Origin: Isosphaeraceae bacterium
GTDB taxonomy: Bacteria > Planctomycetota > Planctomycetia > Isosphaerales > Isosphaeraceae
Length of the DNA stretch: 41,536 nt
Assembly: GCA_021324445.1 (NCBI GenBank)
Contig: JAJPJC010000210.1
Coordinates: 1 to 41,536 of the forward strand
Direction: 5' to 3'
Shown: in pieces, positions 1 to 7,774 of the stretch
Layout: each line of letters begins with the position of its first letter
How positions within the stretch are numbered: the stretch's first letter is position 1
The notes under the pieces: generated by a model
Seen by the model: the letters and a program-made list of their open reading frames with translations, nothing else
Databases searched by the model: none
What the model was told of the DNA's origin: nothing
Translations under genes and position numbers: made by a program

Positions 1-554
1 ACGTCGAGGTGCTGCCCCTTGCGGTCGCGGACCAGCGGGGCCAGGAGCTGAACTTTCCGCCCGGGCGGGACCTGCAACACGCGAGCGACCATCTGCTCCG
101 GAGTCTGCCGGCGGATCGGCACGCCGCAGGCGGGGCAGTGGGGCGTGCCGGCCCGGGCGAAGAGGAGCCGCAGGTAGTCGTAGATCTCGGTGATGGTCCC
201 GAGCGTGCTCCGGGGATTGGGCGTCCCGGCCTTCTGGTCGATCGCCACCGTCGGCGGCAGGCCCTCGATGGCGTCGACGTCGGGCCGCTCGAGCTGGTCG
301 AGGAACTGCCGGGCATAGCTCGAGAGGCACTCGAGATAGCGCCTCTGGCCCTCGGCGTAGATCGTGTCGAAAGCCAGCGAGCTCTTCCCCGACCCGCTGA
401 CGCCCGTCAGCACGACCAGGCGATCGCGCGGCAGGTCGGCGTCGATGTTCCGCAGGTTGTGCACCCGCGCGCCGCGGACCTGGATCGCAGGCGATGGATG
501 GCCCGTTTCCGGCTCGGGCGCTTTCCCAGGTCGTTTGGTTCGGGGTTTTCTCAC
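1..554 (-). CDS. uvrA: UvrA, excinuclease ABC subunit A, N-terminal part (runs off left edge)
   Basis: This is the first ~184 residues of UvrA, the ATP-dependent damage-recognition subunit of nucleotide excision repair. Reading the minus strand gives '[15 protein letters not shown]', the Walker A 'GVSGSGKSS', then '[19 protein letters not shown]' and '[16 protein letters not shown]', all diagnostic of the UvrA N-terminal ABC domain. A zinc-finger-like 'CPACGVPI' follows near residue 150. The likely start is the GTG at 552-554, which gives a basic, Pro-rich extension of about 23 residues before the conserved core. No strong Shine-Dalgarno precedes it, so the start is uncertain. The rest of the protein, normally over 900 residues, lies outside the window. 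Confidence 0.95.
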   Translation of the reverse strand, partial: MRKPRTKRPGKAPEPETGHPSPAIQVRGARVHNLRNIDADLPRDRLVVLTGVSGSGKSSLAFDTIYAEGQRRYLECLSSYARQFLDQLERPDVDAIEGLPPTVAIDQKAGTPNPRSTLGTITEIYDYLRLLFARAGTPHCPACGVPIRRQTPEQMVARVLQVPPGRKVQLLAPLVRDRKGQHLD

Positions 555-758
555 GGGTCGAAAGTCGGCGGCCAGAGGAGTGGGGTGACGGCCTCGCCGC
601 CACTCCGAACGCGAAATCCATTCTAGCCGATTCCCGACGGTGGGAGGATGGAGATGGGCGATTGGGACCAGTCGGTGCGACCACTCGAACCTCGGGAAGT
701 CTCGTTGTGACAAGGAGTTGGTTTCCAGTAGCATGACTGGAACTCGGAGGGACCGGCT

Positions 759-1004
759 ATGTCCACATCCCGAACGCCAGAGCCGGTTTATCAGCACTGG
801 GAGTACCGGCCCGGGTCGACCTACCGGGAGATGTTCATCAAGGGCCGGCGGATCCGCGCCTCCGTGGTCGAAGGGACGATCCACGGACCCGAACCGATCA
901 CCCCCGAAGAATTCGCGCAGGACTACCAAGTGCCGCTGGAGGCGGTGCTCGGTTCTGGAGAGGATCGCACCGGATCGGATCCACGAGAATCCTCACCAGC
1001 GTAG
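759..1004 (+). CDS. Small DUF433-like protein, possibly frameshifted at its C-terminus
   Basis: This 81-residue reading frame starts at an ATG preceded by GGAGGG at a good distance. The body contains 'FIKGRRIRA', 'TPEEFAQDY' and 'VPLEAVL', resembling the short DUF433/antitoxin-like proteins common in planctomycetes and cyanobacteria. In relatives I recall, 'LEAVL' continues into 'EAI-Y--ENP'. Here the annotated frame turns into an unrelated tail after VLG. The +1 frame at about 948 reads '[16 protein letters not shown]', which fits the expected continuation better. A one-base shift near the repeated gctcggttctgg is therefore possible. Function is unknown; DUF433 proteins are often proposed as antitoxins, but no toxin partner is evident next to it. 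Confidence 0.6.
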   Translation: MSTSRTPEPVYQHWEYRPGSTYREMFIKGRRIRASVVEGTIHGPEPITPEEFAQDYQVPLEAVLGSGEDRTGSDPRESSPA

Positions 1005-1018
1005 AAGGGGGCCACGCT

Positions 1019-1189
1019 TCAGGCATCGCCGTTCGCGCGGATCTCGGCTTCGATCGCCTCGCGGTGGGATTGCGCGTGGGACCAAGCCTTGACGCGGAAG
1101 GCCGCTTCGCCGGCCTGAACCGCCCCGACCCGGAACACCGTTTCGAGAGGCCCCAACACAACCCGCGGCTGGCATGGCAGGGAGGTCAC
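1019..1189 (-). CDS. Possible 56-residue protein coupled to the Ig-repeat gene
   Basis: A GTG overlaps the stop codon of the upstream Ig-repeat gene (gaGTGa arrangement). It opens a frame ending in '...GEAAFRVKAWSHAQSHREA' and 'IEAEIRANGDA'. The composition looks protein-like: amphipathic, Ala/Glu/Arg-rich and helical. I do not recognise a family. No separate ribosome-binding site is visible, so translation would depend on coupling. It may instead be the tail of a decayed gene. Confidence 0.25.
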   Translation of the reverse strand: MTSLPCQPRVVLGPLETVFRVGAVQAGEAAFRVKAWSHAQSHREAIEAEIRANGDA

Positions 1190-2760
1190 TCAATGGAGAA
1201 AGTCGCCTTGCCGGAAACCTTGGGATCATTGGCCTGGGTGACCTGGATGCTCTCCGCTCCCGGCTTACCGAATCGGACGGCGTCCACGAACGTATGCGAC
1301 CCGTGATCGGCCGGTGTGAAGGTGTACGAGGGGAGGGCGAAGCTCGCCAGGCCCGGGGTCGCCGGCGACGGCTCCCCGATGCCGAGCCGGGTATACACCG
1401 ATGCCGGCAGGTTGGGCAAGGAATCGGTGGGGCTGGTGAACACGACCGTGCCGGTGTAATCGGTCAGCGGTTGCCCCTGCGCATCGAGAGCCGTGACCTT
1501 GAAGCTCATCGGATCGTTGCGAGCACCGAAACGGGCCACCGGCGTCACGCGGAAGGAGCTGGCCGACAGCGAGGTGACCGTGACGGTGACGGGGGCCGAG
1601 CGACTCTCGGCGAACCGGCTGGTTCCTGGCAGGTAGAGGGCCTGGAGCTGATAGACGCCGGGTTTTTGCAATTGAGCCGTCGAAAGCCCGACCTGCTGGT
1701 CGGACGTACTCACCGCCGCCTTGCCTAACACGACGCGGCGCGGGGACACCGTGGTAAACTCCACGGTCCCGCCGGCCAGGCTGCTGTGGGCGTTCTGAAC
1801 GGTCGCACTCAGCACGACAGTCTCTCCCGTCTCGATGCGGTTCGCCGAGACCTGGAGGTTGGTGACGGTGGAGGCGTCCTGCGTCTGGGACGTGATCGTC
1901 ACCGTCGTGGGGGCCGAGGTGCTGGCCGTGTAGTCATGGTTGGTGGGCAAGAACCGGGCCTCGATCTGGTAGGGACCGACCTGCCTCAGCTTGTTGGTCG
2001 AGAGGAACGCACGCGTCTTCTCGGTGGAAGTGGTCTGGTGGTTCGCGATGCCGAAGGCCGAATCGATGGTCGAAAGGATCGAGGAGGAGGAAGAGGCTGA
2101 CTTCGGCGGGTTGAGAGCAACTTCACCCAGAATGAGGCGGTGAGGCGAATCGGTGAGGAACTGGAGAATCCCCGAGATCGGTTGCACTTTTCCCGCGTCC
2201 ACCTGATTGCCTGTGCCCGCATCCTCCACGGTCGCGAGCAGGGGGACGGACTGACCCGACTCGGCGCCTGTGGCTCCGGATTCGAGTGTGGTCACGGTGG
2301 GTACATGGAGCGGCTGCCGAATCACCTGCACGGTGACGGGAGCCGCCACGCTCGCGGAGATATTGGGGTTGCTGGGGGTATACTCGGCCTCGACTCGATA
2401 CTTCCCGATCTTGGTGAGCTGGTCGGTCGAAGTGCTGGCCTGGCCCAGCGTGTTGACGCTGGCGACGCCCAGCACCATGCGTTGAGGTGCCTCGACCACG
2501 AAGCTGACCTTGCCCGAAGTGATCGGCGCGGCGTTCTGGGCGTTCTCCACGCTCGCCGCGAAGGCGACGGTCGCACCCGTCACGGCGGTTGGCAATGAGG
2601 TCTGAAGCACGGTGAGAGACGACACCTTCGCCCGGGACGCCGCGGGCGCCGCTCCCATCCCGCTGAGCATCGTCCGCGCTTCCAGGATTTCCAGGTGATC
2701 CCGCGCGGGAGATCGGCGATCACGCGAGTCCCGACCCCGACGACGCGCCTCATACGACAT
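1186..2760 (-). CDS. Cell-surface protein with Ig-like (Big_3-type) repeats and planctomycete N-terminal motif
   Basis: This 524-residue protein starts at the ATG at 2758-2760, chosen because GGAGG lies five bases upstream. A longer reading frame exists. The N-terminus is strongly basic (about residues 5-20), then carries 'HLEILEARTMLSG', the LExRxxLSxG-type motif that planctomycetes place at the start of large exported surface proteins. Four beta-rich repeats of ~100-120 residues follow. Each contains variants of 'VxFxxxxPxRxVLGxAxVxxxG...LTxxGxYxxxAxYxPxxxxFxxSxSxPVTVxV', typical of bacterial Ig-like domain 3 repeats. The C-terminal ~110 residues ('RVTPVARFGARNDPMSFKV...') form a different Ig-like fold containing 'YTGTVVFTS'. 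No enzymatic motif is seen, so a structural or adhesive envelope role is inferred. Confidence 0.85.
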   Translation of the reverse strand: MSYEARRRGRDSRDRRSPARDHLEILEARTMLSGMGAAPAASRAKVSSLTVLQTSLPTAVTGATVAFAASVENAQNAAPITSGKVSFVVEAPQRMVLGVASVNTLGQASTSTDQLTKIGKYRVEAEYTPSNPNISASVAAPVTVQVIRQPLHVPTVTTLESGATGAESGQSVPLLATVEDAGTGNQVDAGKVQPISGILQFLTDSPHRLILGEVALNPPKSASSSSSILSTIDSAFGIANHQTTSTEKTRAFLSTNKLRQVGPYQIEARFLPTNHDYTASTSAPTTVTITSQTQDASTVTNLQVSANRIETGETVVLSATVQNAHSSLAGGTVEFTTVSPRRVVLGKAAVSTSDQQVGLSTAQLQKPGVYQLQALYLPGTSRFAESRSAPVTVTVTSLSASSFRVTPVARFGARNDPMSFKVTALDAQGQPLTDYTGTVVFTSPTDSLPNLPASVYTRLGIGEPSPATPGLASFALPSYTFTPADHGSHTFVDAVRFGKPGAESIQVTQANDPKVSGKATFSIE

Positions 2761-3247
2761 CTCTTCCTCCGTCATCCGAAGAGACCCTGGATTGTACCCG
2801 GGGGCCACGGCTGCGCTCTCCGGCAGCGGAAGCGGCGTAATCTACCCGGTGAGGATTCGGTTTTGTCGTTCGGATGCCCCGTCATCCTGATGACTGAGAC
2901 CTCAGCGAGGAGGTCACACCGCTTGGCATCCGTTCAGCGCCGACCACTCATACGACGACTGTGAGGGAAGGGTTCGGTTTCACGCGGATCGCGCTGCGGA
3001 TCGTCACCGCGATCATCGAGATCGTGGAGGACCGGCGCAGCCGTGGATTCCCGACGGAGAGTAGCACCCGCCCGGACAGCCGCCAATACCACTTTTCGTG
3101 CCCGCGGCCGCCTGGTCCCTTGGCGCCTTGGCTTGGCCTGGCTTGGGATTGGACTTTCTTTCATCAATTGTTAAACTTCGAGGTGGGACGATCGGTCAAA
3201 CGGGTTGAGATCCGGCCCGGGCGGAGCACCTGAGCAGGAGAGGCGTG
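2761..3247. other. 487-bp divergent intergenic region without recognisable gene
   Basis: This lies between the Ig-repeat gene (minus) and the DUF1501 gene (plus), so it should hold both promoters. Only short open frames occur, none with recognisable protein character. A small dyad, GACCTC-agcgag-GAGGTC, sits near 2899-2916. I see no tRNA, riboswitch or clear sigma-70 promoter. Confidence 0.4.
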
Positions 3248-4639
3248 ATGCAGCGGCTTGATCCGACCGGCGGAGGCGGGGCGTGGACCACGCGGCGGCG
3301 GTTCCTCCAGGTCGGCTATTCCGGGCTGGTGGGGGTGGGATTGCCGGGCTTGCTGGCGGCGCGCGCGGCGGCGGCGCCGGCGCGTGGGACCGCCGCGGCG
3401 ACGGGTCGGGCGCGGTCGGTGCTGGTGATCCTGCTCAGCGGTGGGCTGGGTCAGCACGACTCGTTCGACCTGAAGCCTGAGGCCCCGGAGGGGATTCGCG
3501 GCGAGTTCCGCCCGATCGACACGGCGGTGCCCGGCATCCGGATCTGCGAGCACCTGCCGGGGCTGGCGGCGCGGCTCGGGCGGCTGGCGCTCGTCCGCAC
3601 GATGGCCCATCCCGAGGGAAATCACCTCGTGGCGGTCCACTGCGTCTTGACGGGCCACCCCTCCCGGCCTCGCGGGGCCACCGACCTGGATCGGATCGCC
3701 TCGCGCGACGACTTCCCCTGCTATGCGGCCGTGCTCGACCATCTGCGCCGCCGTCGCGACGGCGTGCCCAATGGCGTGGCGCTGCCGACCCGCCTGATCG
3801 AAGGACCGCTCACCTGGCCCGGCCAGGATGCCGGCTTCCTCGGACCCCGGCACGACCCCTGGCAGCTCCGGCTGGACCCGAATCGCCTCGACTTCCCCGA
3901 CGACAGCCTCGCCTTGCCGCCCGGGCTGGACCCGGATCGGCTGCACCGCCGCCGCCACCTGCTCAGCCAATCGTTGGTCCCGCCCTCCGGCGATGCGTTC
4001 CTCGACCAGCAGGATGCCGCCCTCGCCCTGCTATGCAACGGGCGGGTCGGCCAGGCCCTGGACATCACGCGCGAGGATCCACGCCTGGTCGACCGTTACG
4101 GCCGTCACCTCTTCGGCCGGTCGTTGTTGCTGGCGCGGCGGCTGATCGAGGCCGGCGTCCCGATCGTGCAGGCGACGATGGGGATCGTGCAGACCTGGGA
4201 CACCCACGTCGCCAACTTCCCCCGCCTCCGCAACGACCTCCTGCCTCCCCTGGATCAGGCTGTCTCGACCCTGCTCGATGACCTCGCCGGTCGCGGCCTG
4301 CTGGACGAGACCCTGGTGGTCATGCTGGGCGAATTCGGCCGCACCCCCCGGATCTCCCGCTTGACTCCGGGCGCCGTCCCGGGGCGCGACCATTGGCCGA
4401 AGGTCTTCACCGCCGTCTTCGCCGGCGCCGGGGTGGTCGGCGGCCAGGTCATCGGCAAGTCCGACCGGCTGGGAGCGTTCCCCGCGACCCGCAGCTTCGG
4501 CCCCGCCGACCTGGCCGCCACGATCTATGGCGCCCTGGGCGTCGACCCGGCGACCGAGCTCCGCGATCGCCTCGGCCGGCCCTTGCGACTCTGTGCGGGC
4601 GAACGGATCGCGCCGCTGTATACGACGGCGGCGATTTGA
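3248..4639 (+). CDS. DUF1501 family protein with Tat signal peptide
   Basis: This 463-residue protein opens with a twin-arginine-type signal, 'TTRRRFLQVGYSGLVGVGL' then 'PGLLAARAAAA', so it should be exported folded. The mature part has the DUF1501 landmarks: 'VLVILLSGGLGQHDSFDLKP', 'LVRTMAHPEGNH', 'WDTHVANFPRLRNDLLPPLD', 'LVVMLGEFGRTP' and a 'GRDHWPKVF' metal-site-like segment near the end. The family is distantly related to sulfatase/alkaline-phosphatase-type enzymes and is expanded in planctomycetes, usually beside DUF1549/DUF1553 cytochrome-like genes; none is present here. The ATG at 3248 is preferred over the GTG at 3245 because AGGAG lies seven bases upstream. The molecular function is unknown. 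Confidence 0.93.
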   Translation: MQRLDPTGGGGAWTTRRRFLQVGYSGLVGVGLPGLLAARAAAAPARGTAAATGRARSVLVILLSGGLGQHDSFDLKPEAPEGIRGEFRPIDTAVPGIRICEHLPGLAARLGRLALVRTMAHPEGNHLVAVHCVLTGHPSRPRGATDLDRIASRDDFPCYAAVLDHLRRRRDGVPNGVALPTRLIEGPLTWPGQDAGFLGPRHDPWQLRLDPNRLDFPDDSLALPPGLDPDRLHRRRHLLSQSLVPPSGDAFLDQQDAALALLCNGRVGQALDITREDPRLVDRYGRHLFGRSLLLARRLIEAGVPIVQATMGIVQTWDTHVANFPRLRNDLLPPLDQAVSTLLDDLAGRGLLDETLVVMLGEFGRTPRISRLTPGAVPGRDHWPKVFTAVFAGAGVVGGQVIGKSDRLGAFPATRSFGPADLAATIYGALGVDPATELRDRLGRPLRLCAGERIAPLYTTAAI

Positions 4640-4694
4640 CAGGAACCCCATCATCCGGCTTCTTCGACAGATTCCTCGAGTCCAGCGCCCGGCC

Positions 4695-5660
4695 GTGATC
4701 GGCCTGCTGCTGATGGTCAGCGCCCTGGGGATCGGGTTCGACCCGGATCATGCTCCGGGGGTCTTGGTCCTGGTCCTCTCCAGCACGGCATGGCCCTGGC
4801 ACCAGGCCTGGCGATCCACGCGCGGGACGGGTCTGCGGCCCGCCTGGATCTGGGCGGCCCTGGCACTCGGGTTGTCCCTCACCGCGCAGCTCGCCGCGCT
4901 GGGCGAGCCGCTGGTGACGGGTCGCCCCTGGGCCGGGCGGCTGACGTACCTTGCGGTCCTGGCAACCCTGGCGGCGCTGGTCTCGGTGCTCAACGCCCGC
5001 ACCCCGGGGAATCGGGTCTGGGCCGGCTTGATGGTCCTGCTCGTCGTGGTCTTGCTGATCCCCTGGCTGGAGGCGCCCTGGCGGCTGCGTCGCGCCCGGG
5101 GACTGGCGCAGCTCCAGCTCGAGGCGCCCTGGACCCTCTTCTATGGGCTCCTGGCCCTCGTGGGTCTGACCAATTACCTGCCGACGCGGTTCGGCGCCGC
5201 CGCCGGCTGGCTCGCCCTGGGATTGGTCCTGGAGTACCTCGGGCTGACGCGCACCGACTGGCCGGCGGAGCGCCGGGCGCTGCTCTGGTCGTCGGTCTCC
5301 TGGACGCTGGCGGCCAGCCTCTGGACGGCGCGGTTCCGGGCCGATCGGGCGCCGGCGGCCCGCGCGCGGCTGGAGCGGCTCTGGTTCTGGTTCCGGGACC
5401 TCTGGGGCGTCGTCTGGGCCCTGCGCATCCAGGAGCGGTTCAACCGCACCGCCGAGCTGAAGGCCTGGCCTGTCCGCCTGGGCTGGTTCGGGCTGGAACC
5501 GGTCGAGCACTCGTCGACCGCCCTGACCCTCGCAGCTCCCCCGGAGGCGGAAGCCGCGTTCCGTGGGTTAATCCGGCGCTTTGCCCAGCCCTGGCGCATC
5601 GAGGAGGTCCTCGCGTCAGACGTCACTTCGTCTTGCAGGCCAGCCAAGGCGGCGCGATGA
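4695..5660 (+). CDS. Polytopic membrane protein of unknown function
   Basis: This is a Leu/Ala/Trp-rich protein of about 321 residues. It has an N-terminal half of roughly seven to eight hydrophobic segments ('VIGLLLMVSALGIG', 'GVLVLVLSSTAWPW', 'WIWAALALGLSLTAQLAAL', 'LTYLAVLATLAALVSVL', 'GLMVLLVVVLLIPWL' and others). The soluble C-terminal part includes 'RIQERFNRTAELKAWPVRLGW' and 'RGLIRRFAQPWRI'. The frame is open further upstream into the DUF1501 gene. The GTG at 4695 or the ATG at 4713 are the plausible starts after that gene ends, and neither has a good Shine-Dalgarno, suggesting translational coupling. I recognise no named family. Its position 55 bp behind the DUF1501 gene suggests co-transcription. 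Confidence 0.75.
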   Translation: MIGLLLMVSALGIGFDPDHAPGVLVLVLSSTAWPWHQAWRSTRGTGLRPAWIWAALALGLSLTAQLAALGEPLVTGRPWAGRLTYLAVLATLAALVSVLNARTPGNRVWAGLMVLLVVVLLIPWLEAPWRLRRARGLAQLQLEAPWTLFYGLLALVGLTNYLPTRFGAAAGWLALGLVLEYLGLTRTDWPAERRALLWSSVSWTLAASLWTARFRADRAPAARARLERLWFWFRDLWGVVWALRIQERFNRTAELKAWPVRLGWFGLEPVEHSSTALTLAAPPEAEAAFRGLIRRFAQPWRIEEVLASDVTSSCRPAKAAR

Positions 5661-5735
5661 TAGCAGGGAGAAGCATTCGCACAGTCGTGAGTGAGTCCAC
5701 CAGAGGAAACGGCGAAGTTTGCGGACCAGGGGCCG

Positions 5736-5778
5736 GTTGCCAGTTGGATCAATCCCCTCCGATCTGGGAACTGGCAAC
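5736..5778. repeat. Inverted repeat, 10-bp arms
   Basis: GTTGCCAGTT (5736-5745) and AACTGGCAAC (5769-5778) are perfect inverted arms around a 23-base loop. They lie between the membrane-protein gene and the transporter gene. This is one of several fold-back intergenic repeats in the window. It could act as a transcript stabiliser or weak terminator; there is no T tract. Confidence 0.6.
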
Positions 5779-5812
5779 TGAGCAAAGCGTTTGACGGGAA
5801 GTGGAGGACCAG

Positions 5813-7021
5813 GTGGAGAACCAGCCGGAGGGCGTCGCCCAGGCTCAAATCGTGCTGGCCGTTCTGGCTGTGATCGCGGCTCTCTCCCTGCTCAAGACGA
5901 TCTTGATCCCGGTCGCCGTGGCGCTGGTTTTGACCTGCATCCTCTCGCCGCTGGCCCGGTTCTTCCGCCGCCGGCTCCCGTATGGGCCGGTGGGGGCGCT
6001 GGTCCTGTTCCTCGTGCTGGTACTCGGGGGGCTGTACCTGGCGAGCTTGACGGCCGGGAGCCTGGTCGAGGCAACCTACACGCTCCCCTCGGACATCGAG
6101 CGGCTCGCCGGCCAGGTGAGCGGTCGGATCGCCGAGCTGGTGAAGGAGCAGCCCTATCTCCGGACCGTCCTGCCGGAGCCCGGGACCATCGACCGGCTGG
6201 GCGACACCAACCGTGCGCTGTTGATCGACAAGTTGAGCTACGGCCTGACCGACTTCACCACCTGGGTGATCCAGGGTTTCATCGTGCTGGTGCTGGTCAT
6301 CTTCCTGTTGATCGAGAGCGAGATGCTGACGGTCAAGGTGGTGCGGTTCTTCGCCAAGACGCCCCTCGACGCCATCGCCGCCGACCTGGTGCTCGGTGAG
6401 ATCACGTACAAGATCCGTGCCTACCTGGTCGCCCGCAGCCTGATCAACGCCGGCCTGGGCGTCGTCCTGGCGCTGGGGTTGTGGGCCATGCACGTCCGGT
6501 TCGCGTTCGTCCTCGGCCTGGTCGCGGCCCTGACCAATTTCGTCCCCTACATCGGCCAGATGATCGGCGGCGCCTTGCCCACGCTCATCGCCCTGGGCCA
6601 GAGTGGCTCGCTGGGCGACGCCCTGCTCGTGGCGGCGATGTACCTGGCCGTCCTGGGGATCGAGGAGTATGTGGTCACCCCGCTGGTCATGGGCCGCTCG
6701 CTCGACTTGAACGGCACCACCATCCTGATCGCCTGCCTCTTCTGGGGCTACATCTGGGGCCTGATCGGGCTGGTGCTGGCCATGCCGATCACCGTCAGCC
6801 TCAAGGTCGTCTTTCAGACTGTCCCCGAGCTGAATCGGTGGGCCGAGCTCATGTCGCTGGACTGGGAGTCGCCGCAGGCGCTGGCGGCCCTGGCGGGGCA
6901 CGGACCGGCCCCCGGGCCGACGGCGGTCCCGACCCCGGACGGCGCGGTGCCTCCCGACCGCGATCGACACCAGGAGCCTCACTCCAGGAACCCGGTCGAG
7001 ACCCCCGTCGGAGCCGATTGA
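5813..7021 (+). CDS. AI-2E family transporter (PF01594-type permease)
   Basis: This ~402-residue membrane protein has the family architecture. N-terminal helices read 'IVLAVLAVIAALSLLKTILI' and 'PVAVALVLTCILSPLARFF'. A soluble mid-region follows ('SDIERLAGQVSGRIAEL...'). The C-terminal helices include 'GLVAALTNFVPYIGQMIGG' and 'LPTLIALGQ', the hallmark of AI-2E exporters, then 'EEYVVTPLVMGRSLDLN'. The Pro-rich C-terminal tail is disordered. Family members are implicated in autoinducer-2 export or Na+/H+ antiport, and the substrate here cannot be told. The GTG at 5813 is preferred because GGAGG sits five bases upstream; a GTG at 5801 is possible. Confidence 0.92.
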   Translation: MENQPEGVAQAQIVLAVLAVIAALSLLKTILIPVAVALVLTCILSPLARFFRRRLPYGPVGALVLFLVLVLGGLYLASLTAGSLVEATYTLPSDIERLAGQVSGRIAELVKEQPYLRTVLPEPGTIDRLGDTNRALLIDKLSYGLTDFTTWVIQGFIVLVLVIFLLIESEMLTVKVVRFFAKTPLDAIAADLVLGEITYKIRAYLVARSLINAGLGVVLALGLWAMHVRFAFVLGLVAALTNFVPYIGQMIGGALPTLIALGQSGSLGDALLVAAMYLAVLGIEEYVVTPLVMGRSLDLNGTTILIACLFWGYIWGLIGLVLAMPITVSLKVVFQTVPELNRWAELMSLDWESPQALAALAGHGPAPGPTAVPTPDGAVPPDRDRHQEPHSRNPVETPVGAD

Positions 7022-7099
7022 CCACCTGCCGTACAATGCTGGTGATCGATCCCCGTGGATGACTGAACTGACGTGAGGGGGCCAGGAAGGAGGGCCGAG

Positions 7100-7357
7100 A
7101 TGGAAGTGATCCTCGAGTATTGCGCGCTTTGAAACTACGAGCCGCAAGCCGTCAGTTTGACGGCCAAACTCCTGCCGCGCTACAAGCGCGCCCTCAGCCG
7201 CTTCGTGATGATTCCCTCGAAAGGGGGCTGTTTCGAGCTGAGCGTGGGGGGCAAATTGCTCTACTCGAAGCTCAAGACCGGGACATTCCCGGATGAGGAT
7301 GAGCTGGTCGAAGCCGTGGGAAGGGTGATCGGGGCTTATTCAGGGTCAGAAAAATAA
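7100..7357 (+). CDS. SelW-like (Rdx / SelT-SelW-SelH family) selenoprotein with in-frame TGA = Sec
   Basis: An ATG behind a strong AAGGAGGG ribosome-binding site opens 'MEVILEYCAL-U-NYEPQA' and continues 'VSLTAKLLPRYKRALSRF' and 'VMIPSKGGCFELSVGGKLLY', then 'SKLKTGTFPDEDELVEAVGR' to a TAA: 85 residues. Codon 11 (7130-7132) is TGA. It falls exactly where Rdx thioredoxin-fold proteins have the second Cys/Sec of the C-x-x-C/U redox motif in 'YCxxCxYxPxA'. The rest matches the family: a G-G-x-F-E-v beta hairpin, 'K-x-x-x-G-x-F-P' and the helix after it. A hairpin suited to a bacterial SECIS follows the TGA. Length is normal for the family. A redox role is known for the family; the substrate is unknown. 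Read without Sec, a caller would begin at TTG 7157 and lose the active site. The alternative is a Cys-to-stop mutation in a decaying gene. Confidence 0.85.
7148..7164 (+). promoter_or_regulatory. Candidate bacterial SECIS hairpin
   Basis: GCCGTCA (7148-7154), loop GTT, TGACGGC (7158-7164) is a perfect 7-bp GC-rich stem inside the coding sequence. The stem starts 15 bases after the in-frame TGA and the loop G lies 23 bases after it. Known bacterial SECIS elements have a short apical loop with a G in its first two positions, about 16-37 bases from the UGA; this hairpin meets both. It would bind SelB-GTP-Sec-tRNA. None of the Sec machinery genes (selA, selB, selC, selD) lies in this window. Confidence 0.75.
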
Positions 7358-7382
7358 GGCGCGGTCGGCGTGCATGTTCGGC

Positions 7383-7400
7383 GCGGGTCTCCTGACCCGC
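7383..7400. repeat. Short palindromic repeat (GCGGGTC-tcct-GACCCGC)
   Basis: This is a 7-bp perfect hairpin with a TCCT loop, just after the selenoprotein stop and followed by a second small hairpin (AGACC-gaa-GGTCT, about 7410-7422). A near-identical copy, GGGCGCGGGTCTCCCGACCTGC, lies at 26330-26350. Dispersal in two intergenic sites suggests a REP-like family. It may also end or protect the selenoprotein mRNA. Confidence 0.6.
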
Positions 7401-7424
7401 CGAAACGGCAGACCGAAGGTCTCC

Positions 7425-7718
7425 CTGGCGGCAGCCACCAGCGGCGCGGCCATGACTGCCGGCCAGGGCACGCTGCGGATCGTCGGGGCGGCTGAGTCGA
7501 TTCAAGTCTCTCCCTTGTTGCTGATCGGGGGATGCCGGTCGGTCAAGGGCTGGTATTCCGGCACGTCGATCGACTCCCAGGATGCCCTGGCATTCAGCGC
7601 GCGCACCGGCGTCCGCTCGATGAATGAACCGTTCCCGCTGGAGCGTGTCACCGAGGCGTACGACCGCATGATGAGCGGCCAGGCGCGATTTCGCGGCGTC
7701 CTGACGATCGGGCGCTGA
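7425..7718 (+). pseudogene. C-terminal remnant of a zinc-type alcohol dehydrogenase (MDR superfamily)
   Basis: The reading frame gives 'GTLRIVGAAESIQVSPLLLI', 'GGCRSVKGWYSGTSIDSQDA' and 'RVTEAYDRMMSGQARFRGVL'. This is the C-terminal ~95 residues of COG1064-type zinc alcohol dehydrogenases ('G-L-VVGA...I-VSPL-LI-GRRSI-GW-SGT...AYERMMSGKARFRVVL'). The GroES-like domain, the zinc ligands and most of the Rossmann fold, about 240 residues, are absent upstream. The space is occupied by a palindromic repeat and the selenoprotein gene. The 'AMTAGQGTL' join also looks internally shortened. No ribosome-binding site serves it, so it is almost certainly a dead fragment. Confidence 0.8.
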
Positions 7719-7774
7719 TTCCTCGGGGACTGGCTGGTGAGCCCAGGACAAGCCGGCCCGAGCCGCCGAAATGG

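Noticed and set aside
7130..7132. The TGA as the true end of a tiny 10-residue frame, with the downstream protein starting at TTG 7157.
   Set aside because: Family sequence is continuous across the TGA, the good ribosome-binding site is at the upstream ATG, and the TTG start would remove the redox motif and first strand.
5174..7147. A 657-codon open frame on the minus strand opposite the AI-2E transporter.
   Set aside because: Its composition (Gln, His, Arg, Asp-rich, low complexity) is the mirror of a GC-rich gene; the plus-strand transporter is clearly the real gene.
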